Source: Streptomyces tendae (lineage in GTDB: Bacteria > Actinomycetota > Actinomycetes > Streptomycetales > Streptomycetaceae). From it: a stretch of DNA of 64,000 nt. The number at the start of each line of letters is the position of its first letter. Positions within the stretch are counted from its first letter, which is position 1. The DNA lies in the NCBI RefSeq assembly GCF_014650435.1, contig NZ_BMUY01000012.1, forward strand, positions 62,001 to 126,000. The letters are read 5' to 3'. Made by a program: the position numbers and the translations under genes. A model generated the notes under the pieces. The model had not been told where the DNA came from, ran no database searches, and saw nothing but the letters and a program-made list of their open reading frames with translations. Of this stretch, positions 52,234 to 60,593 are shown piece after piece.

Positions 52234-52548
52234 CTATTCGATCTCGCGCATCATCTTCTCCATCGACCCGACCGCGAGCCGGGTCTGGGTCAGCTCGTCG
52301 AGGGTCTGCCGCTGCTCCTCCGCCGTGCGGCGCTGCAACTCCACCGTGTCCTCCAGGAGTCGGGCGTACCGCGTGGCGAGTTCCTTGTACTGCTCCTCGC
52401 GCGCCGCCAGCATCCGGGCCCGCCAGGTGGCGGCGACCTGCCAGACGATCACGATCATCAGGCCGAAGAACCCGGCCGCGCCCACGGCGCCGACCAGGAC
52501 CCCCAGCTCCTCTCCCCCTGCGGCGAGACTCACCACGTCCTCGTTCAC
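52234..52548 (-). CDS. small membrane protein with cytoplasmic coiled coil
   Basis: A 104-residue protein with one hydrophobic helix near residues 15-40 (LGVLVGAVGAAGFFGLMIVI) followed by a charged, Glu/Arg/Gln-rich helix predicted to form a coiled coil (residues 45-104). It resembles no enzyme. The ATG overlaps the ArsR-like stop by 4 bp (ATGA), so regulator and membrane protein are made together. The pair, a winged-helix ArsR protein plus a coupled small membrane protein, recurs in actinobacteria as far as I recall. The partner may tether or titrate the regulator, which is speculative. Confidence 0.82.
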   Translation of the reverse strand: MNEDVVSLAAGGEELGVLVGAVGAAGFFGLMIVIVWQVAATWRARMLAAREEQYKELATRYARLLEDTVELQRRTAEEQRQTLDELTQTRLAVGSMEKMMREIE

Positions 52549-52916
52549 TTCGCTTCCTCTTTCGCACTCCGGCCGGCGGTCCGGTCGGTCTCGGTGGTGT
52601 CGGTGATCGTCGCGGCCGCCTGCGCGACGACCCGCGGGGTGAGCTCGTAGAAGAACGGCGTGACGTCGTAGTACTTCACCGTCTTGCCGTCCTCCGCGAC
52701 CTCGAGCGTGCCGGCGACCAGTCCCGCGGCCTCCAGCCGTTGCAGGTGCATGTGCAGCAGCGGACGGCCCATGCCGATCAGCCGGGCCAGAGCGCTGACG
52801 TAGTTCCGGCTCTCCATGAGTGCCGCGACGATCCGCATGCGGTGCGGGTTGCCGAGCGCGGAGAGCACCTTGAGCAACTCGTCACCGGTCGGTGCCGGAG
52901 GTGGGGCCTCGGGCAT
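52545..52916 (-). CDS. ArsR-family winged-helix regulator
   Basis: A 123-residue ArsR/SmtB-type regulator. Helix-turn-helix and wing occupy residues 10-85 (DELLKVLSALGNPHRMRIVA, SALARLIGMGRPLLHMHLQRLEAAGLV, KTVKYYDVTPFFYELTP). No metal-binding Cys cluster is visible, so it probably senses a protein or organic ligand rather than a metal. An AAAGGGG site precedes the ATG; an in-frame start 25 codons upstream would include the operator palindromes and is rejected. Two palindromes lie 20-72 bp upstream, fitting autorepression. It is divergent from the VOC protein gene. Confidence 0.87.
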   Translation of the reverse strand: MPEAPPPAPTGDELLKVLSALGNPHRMRIVAALMESRNYVSALARLIGMGRPLLHMHLQRLEAAGLVAGTLEVAEDGKTVKYYDVTPFFYELTPRVVAQAAATITDTTETDRTAGRSAKEEAK

Positions 52917-52935
52917 CGCACCCCTTTCCGTGGTA

Positions 52936-52957
52936 CCTGTCAGGAAACGCTGACAGG
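52936..52957. promoter_or_regulatory. ArsR operator palindrome 1
   Basis: CCTGTCAG-GAAACG-CTGACAGG, perfect 8-bp arms, 20 bp upstream of the regulator's start. Confidence 0.72.
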
Positions 52958-52970
52958 GGTCGCGGCCACC

Positions 52971-52988
52971 TGTCAAAGATTCCTGACA
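52971..52988. promoter_or_regulatory. ArsR operator palindrome 2
   Basis: TGTCA-N8-TGACA, a shorter copy of palindrome 1 centred 33 bp from it, about three helical turns. Confidence 0.6.
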
Positions 52989-53043
52989 CATATCAGGGAC
53001 ACATCAGGGACACGTCGGGGACCCGTCGGGGATCTCTCGGGGG
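52989..53043. repeat. five tandem 11-bp repeats between arsR and VOC gene
   Basis: Consecutive 11-mers CATATCAGGGA, CACATCAGGGA, CACGTCGGGGA, CCCGTCGGGGA and TCTCTCGGGGG. The core TC(A/G)GGGA recurs exactly every 11 bp. The array abuts ArsR palindrome 2. Phased heptamers of this type are bound by SARP regulators; chance slippage is the alternative. Confidence 0.85.
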
Positions 53044-53164
53044 CGGAAAAGGGGTGGGCCGGGGACGGGTCCGGGACGTAGGATCTCCGCGCGGCATCGC
53101 GTGTCGGTCACCGTCCGGGTGAGGCATGGAGGCGCCGCGGAGATGCCCGTGGAGGCATTGACCC

Positions 53165-53593
53165 GTGTCAGTCGAGTTCAACCACACCATCGTTCTCTCC
53201 CAGGACAGGGAGACGTCCGCCCACTTCCTCGCCAAAGTCCTCGGTCTCGAGGTCGGCGAACCGGCCGGGATGTTCCTGCCCGTGACGACCGCCAACGGCG
53301 TCACCCTCGATTTCGCCACCGTCGACATCGACATCCCCGTGCAGCACTACGCGTTCCTCGTCTCCGAGGACGAGTTCGACGCCGTCCTCGCCCGCCTCGT
53401 CGAGGGCGGGATCCCCATCCAGGCCGACCCGCAGGGCCGGCACCCGCGCCGGATCAACCGCAACGACGGCGGCAGGGGCGTGTACTTCACCGACCCCTCC
53501 GGGCACGGCATGGAGGCATTCACCCGCCCGTACGGCAGTGACCCGTCCTCGCCGCTGAACGGCGTCACCGAGGACGTACCCGGGGCCAGCTGA
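53165..53593 (+). CDS. VOC-family (glyoxalase/bleomycin-resistance fold) protein
   Basis: A 142-residue vicinal-oxygen-chelate protein. Metal-ligand-type residues appear in EFNHTIVLSQDRETSAHFLA, VQHYAFLVSEDEF and FTDPSGHGMEAFTRPYG (His and Glu positions). It could be a dioxygenase, a lyase or a drug-binding protein; substrate unknown. GTG start with GGAGG about 12 bp upstream. It is divergent from the ArsR operon, whose region carries the 11-bp repeats, so it may be coregulated. Confidence 0.87.
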   Translation: MSVEFNHTIVLSQDRETSAHFLAKVLGLEVGEPAGMFLPVTTANGVTLDFATVDIDIPVQHYAFLVSEDEFDAVLARLVEGGIPIQADPQGRHPRRINRNDGGRGVYFTDPSGHGMEAFTRPYGSDPSSPLNGVTEDVPGAS

Positions 53594-53694
53594 CCCTCGC
53601 CCCCAACGCCGTCGCGCGTCCGTCGTGGGAACGGTTGTCAGACCCCCTCCGCATACTGGTGGCCTCGAAGTGCCGGATGCGAGGGGGACTGGCC

Positions 53695-54783
53695 GTGCGG
53701 ATGCGGACGGTGTACAGGGGTGAACTCACGGTGGCTCACGGGCGGTTCCACGTGGACAGCCGCCGTGAACCGAGGGGGCCGATTCCGTCGGAGGCATGCG
53801 CCGGACAGACCAACGGCCTGTGCGGCGCGGCCGTCCCGGGCTGTCTCTTCCTGTGCACGGGCCTCAGCAGCGGAAGAGTCGCGCTGACCGTCGAGGTGCA
53901 CGGCGCCGCGCCGCCCCTCGAGGACCGCTGGGAGGACGTGGTGGAGGCGTCGTTCCGGCCGCTGACCGCCTCGACCGCCGTGCTGCCCTGCGACCACGGC
54001 GCCCTGTGCGAGCTGGCCCTGCCACCCGCCCACCACCGGGTGCGCTACTGCGGACGCGGCATGGACGGCGGTGCGGGGGCCGCGTCCGCCACGGCCCCGG
54101 GCGCGGGGCCGGTCGGCCAGTACCTGCTGCAGTTCTGGCCGGCTCCGCCCAGCGCGGACCGGGTCGTCCGGCAGACCTCACGCAGCGCCGCACGCCGGCA
54201 CCACTACGCGCGTGCCCTGGAGCCGCCCGTTTCGGGACAGCCGACCGAGCGGGAGCGCGCCGAGATCCGGTCCTGGGGCGGACGACTGCCCAGCCGGCGG
54301 GTACGGGAGGCCGGCGCCGACGCACGGGGGCTCGTCCCGCTGGACCGGGACCTGCTCGACGCCGTCGACGCGGCGTGCCCGGCCACCCAGCGCGGCCTGG
54401 CCCGCTGGGCCGCCCGCCGCGCCTTCACCGCCGCAGGACTGGAAGGCGTCGACTGGATCGCGGCCGCGCTGATCGCCCTGGACCGGGGAGAGCCGCTGCC
54501 GGCCCCCTTCGACGACCCCCGGCGGACCTGGGACCGGTTCTTCACCGACGACCGCACCGCCCTCACCGCACCCGACCCGCCGGGCGGAGGCCATGAGGCC
54601 CCGCTGTGCCGGGCCCTGGCCCTGCCCGCCCTGCGCGCCGCCGCCGATCCGGACCCGCTGCGCGCCGCCCTCGGCGCCCTCTTCGCCGCCGCGGTCGCCC
54701 ACGGAACCGCCTACCCGGCCCTGTTCGCGGAGGCTCGTCGGTGCTTCCCGGACCTGGGCGCAAAGACGCCGCCGGGCGCGTGA
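53695..54783 (+). CDS. hypothetical protein
   Basis: A 362-residue soluble protein I do not recognise. The N-terminal 120 residues look like a beta-rich domain with several Cys (ACAGQTNGLCG, GCLFLCTGLSSG, LPCDHGALCELALP). The middle is an Ala/Gly linker around QYLLQFWPAPPSADRVV, and the C-terminal third is helical and Arg/Asp-rich (AARRAFTAAGLEGVDWIAAAL). Cys-rich N-termini might bind metal, but no canonical finger is seen. The GTG lies 7 bp after a GAGGGGG site; an ATG two codons later is possible. There is no obvious operon partner. Confidence 0.72.
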   Translation: MRMRTVYRGELTVAHGRFHVDSRREPRGPIPSEACAGQTNGLCGAAVPGCLFLCTGLSSGRVALTVEVHGAAPPLEDRWEDVVEASFRPLTASTAVLPCDHGALCELALPPAHHRVRYCGRGMDGGAGAASATAPGAGPVGQYLLQFWPAPPSADRVVRQTSRSAARRHHYARALEPPVSGQPTERERAEIRSWGGRLPSRRVREAGADARGLVPLDRDLLDAVDAACPATQRGLARWAARRAFTAAGLEGVDWIAAALIALDRGEPLPAPFDDPRRTWDRFFTDDRTALTAPDPPGGGHEAPLCRALALPALRAAADPDPLRAALGALFAAAVAHGTAYPALFAEARRCFPDLGAKTPPGA

Positions 54784-55120
54784 GGGAGGGGGCGGCTGAC
54801 GCGCCTTCGCGTGCCGCGGGCCGGGTCGGGGCGTGAGGGTGGGAGGGCGGGAGGCCGGCGCGGGCGTGAGTGGCGTGCCGACTGGGGTGCTCGGTGCGTC
54901 GGTGCCGGCCCGGCCCGCGACGGGGTGCGTCGCCGTAGGGCAAGGGGCGGGGCGGCTGATGGGGCCGTCGCGTCCGGCGGGGCTGGACGCGACCGGAGGA
55001 GGCGGGCTTCTAGCGGAGGGTGTGAGCGGCGTGCCGACTGGGGTGGTCGATTCGGCGAGTTCGTCGGGGCTTGGCCCGGGGTGCGGCAGGGTGCGGCGAC
55101 GTGGGCGTGGCGGTCGGGTC
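54784..55120. repeat. 337-bp noncoding region with a degenerate ~156-bp duplication
   Basis: Two blocks match imperfectly. GGCGGCTGA-type sequence at 54791 recurs at 54951, and a 28-bp segment at 54866-54893 recurs at 55022-55049 with two mismatches (shared core GGCGTGCCGACTGGGGT). The region lies between convergent genes, so it may hold terminators. No ORF there has real coding character. Confidence 0.7.
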
Positions 55121-56404
55121 TCATCCGTCGGTGGCGGGCTGGACCGGGGCGGGGGCCGGCGTGCGGGTGCGTCGCGGCAGCAGCAGCGGGGTCGCCAGGA
55201 GCAGCGCGCCCGCGAGCGCGACGGCCGTACGCGTCCCGGTCAGACCGGCCAGCAGGCCCCACACCGCGGTCAGCGCCGCGGTCGTCAGCTTCCCACTGAC
55301 CGTCCAGGCCGACAGAGTGCGCGCCACCAGGTCCGCAGGCGTCAACTCCAGCCGACGGGTGGCGTACACCGGGTTGTACACGCCCACGGACGCGATCAGC
55401 CCGAACTCGACGACCATCACCAGGACCAGCCCCCCGGTCCCCGGCCCCACGAAGGCCAGCCCGACGGGCCAGCACACGCGCAGCACGCCAGTGGTGACCA
55501 GCACCCGGTGCTCCCCGAAGCGCGCCACGAGCGGCCCGGCCAGCCGCGAGCCGACCAGCCCGCCCAGGCACGGCACGGCGAAGGCGAGAGAGTACTGCCA
55601 GGGCGCGAAACCGAGATCGCCCAGCATGAGCACGGCCAGCAGCGGTGCCGTCGCCATGATCAGCCCGTTGACCAGGACCGTGTTGAGGAACAGCGGACGC
55701 AGAGCCGGTGAGGCGAGCACGTACCGCCAGCCGTCCAGCAGGTCACCGGCGCGCAACCGGCTCGCCTCCGTGCGCGGCGGGCGCGGCTCCCCGCCCCCGA
55801 TCGCGCGGATGCCCAGCGCCGAGAGGAGATAGCTGACGGCGTCCGCGGCCACCGTCACCACCGGGCCGAAGAGCCCGATCGCGGCCCCGCCGACCGGGGG
55901 CCCGAGCATGGCCGCGGTCCAGGTCGTCGACTCGAACCGGCCGTTGGCCCGCAGCAGGTCCTTCGGTCGCACCAGCGCCTTGAGGCAGGATCCCGCGGCG
56001 GCCCTGAAAGTGATGTCGGCCGCGGCGACCACGACCGAGACGACCAGCAGCTGGGCGAAGCCCAGCCGGCCGAAGGCGTACGCGAGCGGCACGCTCAGCA
56101 GCACCGCGCACCGGACCAGGTCCATCGCGACCATCACCGGCCGCTTGCGCCGGAACTCCACCCACGGGCCGAGCGGCACGGCCACCACCGCGCCCACCGC
56201 GAGACCGGCCGCCGCGAGCGCCCCCACCCGCGCCGGCCCGGCGTCCAGCACCATGACCGCGATCAACGGAAAGGCGTCGAAGGCGAGCCGGGTGCCGAAC
56301 GTGCTGACCGCGTACGCCGCCCACAACCATTCGAACCGCCGCCCCAACGACCTGCCCCGCACCACGTCCGACTCGACCGCACCCGACTTCGTCACGCCGG
56401 ACAT
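55121..56404 (-). CDS. MFS exporter
   Basis: A 427-residue major facilitator with about 12 helices, MFS_3/EntS-like in layout. Landmarks are YAVSTFGTRLAFDAFPLIAV in helix 1, WVEFRRKRPVMVAMDLVR (loop 2-3 motif), and ADITFRAAAGSCLKALVRP with NGRFESTTWTAAMLGPPVGG. It has no siderophore neighbours, so the cargo is unknown. The ATG at MSGVTKSGA was preferred over a TTG nine codons earlier. The gene downstream of its end is convergent; upstream is the alpha/beta hydrolase, transcribed divergently or separately after an 84-bp gap on the same strand. Confidence 0.88.
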   Translation of the reverse strand: MSGVTKSGAVESDVVRGRSLGRRFEWLWAAYAVSTFGTRLAFDAFPLIAVMVLDAGPARVGALAAAGLAVGAVVAVPLGPWVEFRRKRPVMVAMDLVRCAVLLSVPLAYAFGRLGFAQLLVVSVVVAAADITFRAAAGSCLKALVRPKDLLRANGRFESTTWTAAMLGPPVGGAAIGLFGPVVTVAADAVSYLLSALGIRAIGGGEPRPPRTEASRLRAGDLLDGWRYVLASPALRPLFLNTVLVNGLIMATAPLLAVLMLGDLGFAPWQYSLAFAVPCLGGLVGSRLAGPLVARFGEHRVLVTTGVLRVCWPVGLAFVGPGTGGLVLVMVVEFGLIASVGVYNPVYATRRLELTPADLVARTLSAWTVSGKLTTAALTAVWGLLAGLTGTRTAVALAGALLLATPLLLPRRTRTPAPAPVQPATDG

Positions 56405-56488
56405 CCAAGCGAGCCGGGCCGGGCGGATCAAACAACGGTCCTGGCGGCAGGTACAACCGATCGTTGTGCGGGCATGCTCCGACGCTGC

Positions 56489-57394
56489 CTACCGGGCAAC
56501 CAGCCCGCGCAGCGCCCCCGCGACCTCGCCAGGCGCCTCCTCCGCCATGAAATGCCCGCAGCCGAGGGTCTCGTGCCGCAGGTCCGGGGCCCACGCACGC
56601 CACAGCTCGGCGGCGTCGTACCCGAGGGCCGCGCCCCAGTCCTGCTGGAGCACGGTCACCGGCATCCGCAGCCGGTTGCCGTTCTCCCGGTCCGCCCGGT
56701 CGTGCTCGACGTCGATGCCGGCCGAGGCCCGGTAGTCGGCCACGATGGAGGGCACCGCCTCGCGGGAGGCCCTCAGGTAGGCGGCGCGGACGTCGGCGGG
56801 CAGGGCGTCCGCGTCCCGGGTCCAGACGTCCAGGAAGTGACCGAAGAACGCGTCCGGCGCGGCGCCGATCAGCTGCTCCGGCAGCCCCGGCGGCTGCGCC
56901 ATCAGATACAGGTGGAAGCCCACCGCCGCCGTCGTGCCGTGCAGGACGTCCCACATGTCCAGCGTCGGCAGTACGTCCAGCGCGGCCAGGTGCGTCACCG
57001 CGTCGGGGTGGTCGAGCCCGGCGCGCACCGCGACCAGCGCGCCCCGGTCGTGACCGGCCAGCGCGAACCGCTCGTGCCCCAGCTCCCGGGCCAGGGCGAC
57101 CACGTCGGCGGCCATGGTCCGCTTGGCGTACGCGGTGCCGTCCGGGTCGGCGGGCTTGTCGCTGGCGCCGTAGCCGCGCAGGTCGGGGCAGATGACCGTG
57201 TGGTCGGCCGCCAGGTCTGCGGCGACGTGCCGCCACATCAGGTGGGTCTGGGGGAAGCCGTGCAGCAGCACGACCGGGCTGCCCGTGCCGCCGACGGCCA
57301 CGTGCAGGCCGATGCCGTCGGCGACCGTCACACGGTCGTGGGTGAAGCCGGGGATCGTCGGCTCCGTGGTGTTCATGGGGGTCGTGGGGGTCAT
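56489..57394 (-). CDS. alpha/beta hydrolase, dehalogenase/epoxide-hydrolase like
   Basis: A 301-residue alpha/beta hydrolase of the haloacid/fluoroacetate dehalogenase and epoxide hydrolase branch. The nucleophile is an Asp in LAGHDRGALVAV (near residue 111). The oxyanion motif is LLHGFPQTHLMW, LRGYGASDKP follows, and the His is in LGCGHFMAEEAPG. An Asp nucleophile means ester-intermediate chemistry on halogenated acids or epoxides rather than esterase action. GAGAGGG lies about 11 bp before the ATG. It is divergent from the SARP gene, and both starts share one 183-bp region holding 11-bp direct repeats. Confidence 0.88.
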   Translation of the reverse strand: MTPTTPMNTTEPTIPGFTHDRVTVADGIGLHVAVGGTGSPVVLLHGFPQTHLMWRHVAADLAADHTVICPDLRGYGASDKPADPDGTAYAKRTMAADVVALARELGHERFALAGHDRGALVAVRAGLDHPDAVTHLAALDVLPTLDMWDVLHGTTAAVGFHLYLMAQPPGLPEQLIGAAPDAFFGHFLDVWTRDADALPADVRAAYLRASREAVPSIVADYRASAGIDVEHDRADRENGNRLRMPVTVLQQDWGAALGYDAAELWRAWAPDLRHETLGCGHFMAEEAPGEVAGALRGLVAR

Positions 57395-57480
57395 GGTGGC
57401 GGTGGCCCTCTCTGTTCCTGCTCGTCCGTTCCTGCTGGCGTCACACGTCCCGGTGACGCCTTCGAGGCTGCCGCCCGCGA

Positions 57481-57502
57481 ATCAGCAACCGATCAGCAAC
57501 CG
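57481..57502. promoter_or_regulatory. 11-bp direct repeat, candidate SARP site
   Basis: ATCAGCAACCG occurs twice head to tail, ending 75 bp before the SARP start and 87-108 bp before the divergent hydrolase start. Two or more heptamers in 11-bp register are the known SARP recognition form. Confidence 0.6.
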
Positions 57503-57577
57503 GCCGGGAACCCACCAGCACGCGTACCGTGGTGATCGCACGAGCGGTGACGATCGGGAGTGGACGGGACACGGACC

Positions 57578-59560
57578 ATGGAAGCGGTCACGTTCGGTGT
57601 GCTCGGATCGGTCACCGCGGGGCGCGGCCCGCACGTGCTCGCCCTCAAGGGCCCCCGGCACCGGGCCGTGCTCGCCCGGCTGATCCTGGCCCGGCGGCGG
57701 ATCGTCCCGGTCACCCGCCTGGTCGAGGACCTCTGGGACACGCCGCCGCCGCGGGCCGTGGGAGCGGTACGCACCTTCGTCGGGGACCTGCGCCGCGCCC
57801 TGGAACCCGACCGGCCGCCGCGCGCCCCCGCCCGGCTGCTCGTCACCGAGGGCCCGGGATACGCCCTGCGCACGGCGCCGGACACGGTGGACGCGTGGCG
57901 CTTCGAGGCCGCCGTCGCCGAGGCGGACCGACTGCCGGCCGCGCAGGCTCCCGACCGGCTGCGGGCGGCCCTGGGGGAGTGGCGGGGACCCGCCTACGCC
58001 GAGTTCGGCGCGGAGGACTGGGCCCGCGGGGAACGCTCCCGGCTCACCGAACTGCGGCTGCGCGCCGTCGAACGCCGCGCCGAACTGCTCGTGGAACTCG
58101 GCCGCGCCGCCGAGGCGGTCCCCGACCTGGACGCGCACCTCACCGAGCACCCCTGGCGCGAGGAGTCCTGGCGCCTGCTCGCGCTCGCCCTCTACCGGAC
58201 CGGACGGCAGGCGGACGCCCTCGCCGTGCTGCGCCGGGCCCGCGCCCTGCTGGCCGGACGACTGGGCATCGACCCCGGCCCGCGGCTGCGGCGCCTGGAG
58301 GCCGGCATCCTCGCCCAGGACCCAGACCTGGACCCGCCCGGTGAACCGGCGGACCCGGCGGCCCGGCTGTGGGCCCGGGCGACCGAGGCGTACGACCGCA
58401 CGGTCGCCGCGGGCTCCCGGGCCCGCCTGGAATCCACCGTGGGCCTGCTGCGGAGCCTCGCGGTCACCGGCGGCGGTGGCCTGGAGGCCGCCCGGGAGCA
58501 TCGGATGACAGCGGTCCGGGCGGCGGAGGAGACGGGCGACGCCGAACTGACGGCCCGGGTGATCGGCGCCTACGACGTCCCCGCCAACTGGACCCGCAGC
58601 GACGACCCCGAACTGGCCCGGAGCATCGTCGCCGCGGCCGAGCGGACACTCCTCGCCCTGCCGGAGGACCCCGCCACCGACACGGCACGCTGCCGCCTGC
58701 TGGCCACCGTCGCCCTGGAGTCCCGGGGCGTGCGCTCCCCGCGCGGGCCCCGGGCGGCCGCCGAGGCCGAGCGGATCGCCCGCCGCCTGGACGACCCCGC
58801 GCTGCTCGCGTTCGCCCTCAACGGCGTCTTCATGCAGTCCTGCACCCGCGCCGGCCTCGCGCCCCGCCGCGACGCGATCGGGGCCGAACTCGTCGCCCTC
58901 GGCACCCGGCACGGCCTGGTCAACTACGAGATCCTCGGCCACCTGGTCCGGCTCCAGGCCCGCTCGGCCCTCGCCGACCTCACCGCCGCCGACGCACACG
59001 CGGCGGCCGTGGACCGCCTCGCCGAACGGCACGAACGGCCCCTCGTGTCCGTCTTCACCGCCTGGTACCTGGCCCTGCGGCAGGCCGTCTCGGCCGACTC
59101 CTCCACCGGCTCCCACGACCGTGCCGAGGCCGCCTACCGCTCGGCCGCCGGGCGCCTCGACGGCGCGGGGATGCCGGGCCTGGAACGCGGGCTGCTGCCG
59201 CTCGCCCTGCTCGGCCTGCGCCTGGCCCACGGCAGACCCGCGGAGGTGGACCCGAGCGCGGACTGGGGGCCGTACCGGCCCTGGGCCGAGCCGTTCGCGC
59301 TGCTGGCCGAGGGCCGCGACACCGAGGCCGGGAACGCCCTGCGGGCCCTGCCCGAACCGCCGCCCGACCTCCTCTACGAGGCCCTGTGCTGCGCCGAGGC
59401 CGCGCTCGCCCTCGGACTCGGCGACCGCCCGGCCCTGCGGCGGACGTACGACAGGCTGCTGCCCGCGTCCGGTGAACTCGCGGGCGCGGCCGGCGGGCTG
59501 CTCACCTTCGGACCGGTAGACGGCTGGCTCGACGCGATCCGCCGGGCACTGGAGTCATGA
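57578..59560 (+). CDS. AfsR/SARP-family regulator with BTAD domain
   Basis: A 660-residue activator. An OmpR-like winged helix is at residues 1-95 (VTFGVLGSVTAGRGPHVLAL, VVLRRAL-type RTFVGDLRRALEPD). A bacterial transcriptional activation domain is at about 100-245 (EWRGPAYAEFGAEDWARGER, LLALALYRTGRQADALAVLR, GIDPGPRLRRLEAGIL). A roughly 400-residue C-terminal helical repeat region resembles TPR solenoids. There is no ATPase domain between, unlike AfsR. The ATG is preferred to a GTG six codons earlier on domain boundary grounds; neither has a strong ribosome binding site. It is not beside biosynthetic genes, so a global or local role (the divergent hydrolase) is likelier than a cluster-situated role. 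Confidence 0.9.
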   Translation: MEAVTFGVLGSVTAGRGPHVLALKGPRHRAVLARLILARRRIVPVTRLVEDLWDTPPPRAVGAVRTFVGDLRRALEPDRPPRAPARLLVTEGPGYALRTAPDTVDAWRFEAAVAEADRLPAAQAPDRLRAALGEWRGPAYAEFGAEDWARGERSRLTELRLRAVERRAELLVELGRAAEAVPDLDAHLTEHPWREESWRLLALALYRTGRQADALAVLRRARALLAGRLGIDPGPRLRRLEAGILAQDPDLDPPGEPADPAARLWARATEAYDRTVAAGSRARLESTVGLLRSLAVTGGGGLEAAREHRMTAVRAAEETGDAELTARVIGAYDVPANWTRSDDPELARSIVAAAERTLLALPEDPATDTARCRLLATVALESRGVRSPRGPRAAAEAERIARRLDDPALLAFALNGVFMQSCTRAGLAPRRDAIGAELVALGTRHGLVNYEILGHLVRLQARSALADLTAADAHAAAVDRLAERHERPLVSVFTAWYLALRQAVSADSSTGSHDRAEAAYRSAAGRLDGAGMPGLERGLLPLALLGLRLAHGRPAEVDPSADWGPYRPWAEPFALLAEGRDTEAGNALRALPEPPPDLLYEALCCAEAALALGLGDRPALRRTYDRLLPASGELAGAAGGLLTFGPVDGWLDAIRRALES

Positions 59561-59619
59561 GGTGACACCACACCTCGTGCCCGGGGTTGCCCCCGGCCCC
59601 CGCCGGGTACCCGCGGGCC

Positions 59620-60054
59620 ATGAAGTGGCAGCAGGTCCAGGGCGGTCCGTCCGCGGTGTTCGTGGTGGTGCTCGAACCGGGCGAGGACGCGGTCGCCGAG
59701 CTGACCGCCTTCGCCCGTGACCGTTCGCTGGGGGCCTCCCAGGTGACCGCGGTCGGCGCCTTCTCCGAAGCGGTCGTCGGCTGGTTCGACCGGCAGGCGA
59801 AGGACTACCGGCGCATTCCCGTCCGGGAGCAGTGCGAGGTGCTGTCCCTCATCGGGGACATCGCCGTCGCCGACGACGGTCCCACCCCGCACCTGCACGC
59901 CGTACTGGGCCTGTCCGACGGCTCCACCCGCGGCGGCCACCTGCTGTCCGGCCGGGTCTGGCCGACGCTGGAGGTCGTCGTCCGGGACAGCCCGGCGGAG
60001 CTGGCCAAGACCCACCGTCCCGACATCGGCCTGGCCCTGATCGACCTGGACTGA
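59620..60054 (+). CDS. DUF296/PPC-domain protein
   Basis: A 144-residue PPC-domain protein that forms trimers in known structures and may bind DNA or nucleotides. AVFVVVLEPGEDAVAELTAF and the conserved HLHAVLGLSDGSTRGGHLLSG, with the likely metal-binding His residues, are clear. It lacks AT-hooks, unlike plant homologues. It lies upstream of the CBS gene with an 87-bp gap, on the same strand as hrdC. Function unknown. Confidence 0.87.
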   Translation: MKWQQVQGGPSAVFVVVLEPGEDAVAELTAFARDRSLGASQVTAVGAFSEAVVGWFDRQAKDYRRIPVREQCEVLSLIGDIAVADDGPTPHLHAVLGLSDGSTRGGHLLSGRVWPTLEVVVRDSPAELAKTHRPDIGLALIDLD

Positions 60055-60141
60055 GCCGGTCGCCGCGGCACGGTTTACCGGCCCGGGCGCGGGCTACGCG
60101 GGCCGCAGACGATCCCGTACCGACACCCAGGGAGGCGCGAG

Positions 60142-60567
60142 ATGACACGCCGCATCCGAGACGTGATGTCACCGGCGGCGGTGGCCGTCGAACCCATGAC
60201 GACGGTGGCGCGGGCGGCCCGGCTGATGCGCGAGGAGGACGTCGGTGACGTCCTGGTCACCTACGACTGCGACCTGTTCGGTGTCCTCACCGACCGTGAC
60301 ATCGTGCTCCGCGGCGTCGCCGAGGGCCGGGACCCCGACGCCACCACGGTGGGCGCGGTGTGCACACCCCCGCCCGTCGTCACCCTCGAACCCGACGACA
60401 CCACCGACCACGCGGCCGAGCTGATGGCCCGGCACGCCGTACGCCGGCTCCCGGTCGTCGAGCACGGCGGCGTCCCGGTCGGCGTGGTCACCCTCGGCGA
60501 CCTCGCCGCCAGCGACGACCCGCACTCGGCGCTCGCGGACATCAGCCGGGCCGCACCCGGCCACTGA
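60142..60567 (+). CDS. CBS-domain protein
   Basis: A 141-residue protein of two CBS repeats (residues 1-62, RRIRDVMSPAAVAVEPMTTV; and 70-130, VCTPPPVVTLEPDDTTDHAA) with ADIVLRG/GVLTDRDIV-type nucleotide-contact motifs. CBS pairs bind adenosine nucleotides and act as energy sensors. GGGAGG precedes the ATG. It sits 26 bp before a small membrane protein gene and leads to hrdC, so the three form one likely operon. Confidence 0.92.
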   Translation: MTRRIRDVMSPAAVAVEPMTTVARAARLMREEDVGDVLVTYDCDLFGVLTDRDIVLRGVAEGRDPDATTVGAVCTPPPVVTLEPDDTTDHAAELMARHAVRRLPVVEHGGVPVGVVTLGDLAASDDPHSALADISRAAPGH

Positions 60568-60593
60568 CACCCCCACCACCGGGGAGGAACGGC

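Noticed and set aside
57578..59560. SARP as sign of a secondary-metabolite cluster
   Set aside because: No PKS, NRPS, terpene, RiPP or tailoring gene set lies in the window; neighbours are a hydrolase, a DUF296 protein and hrdC.
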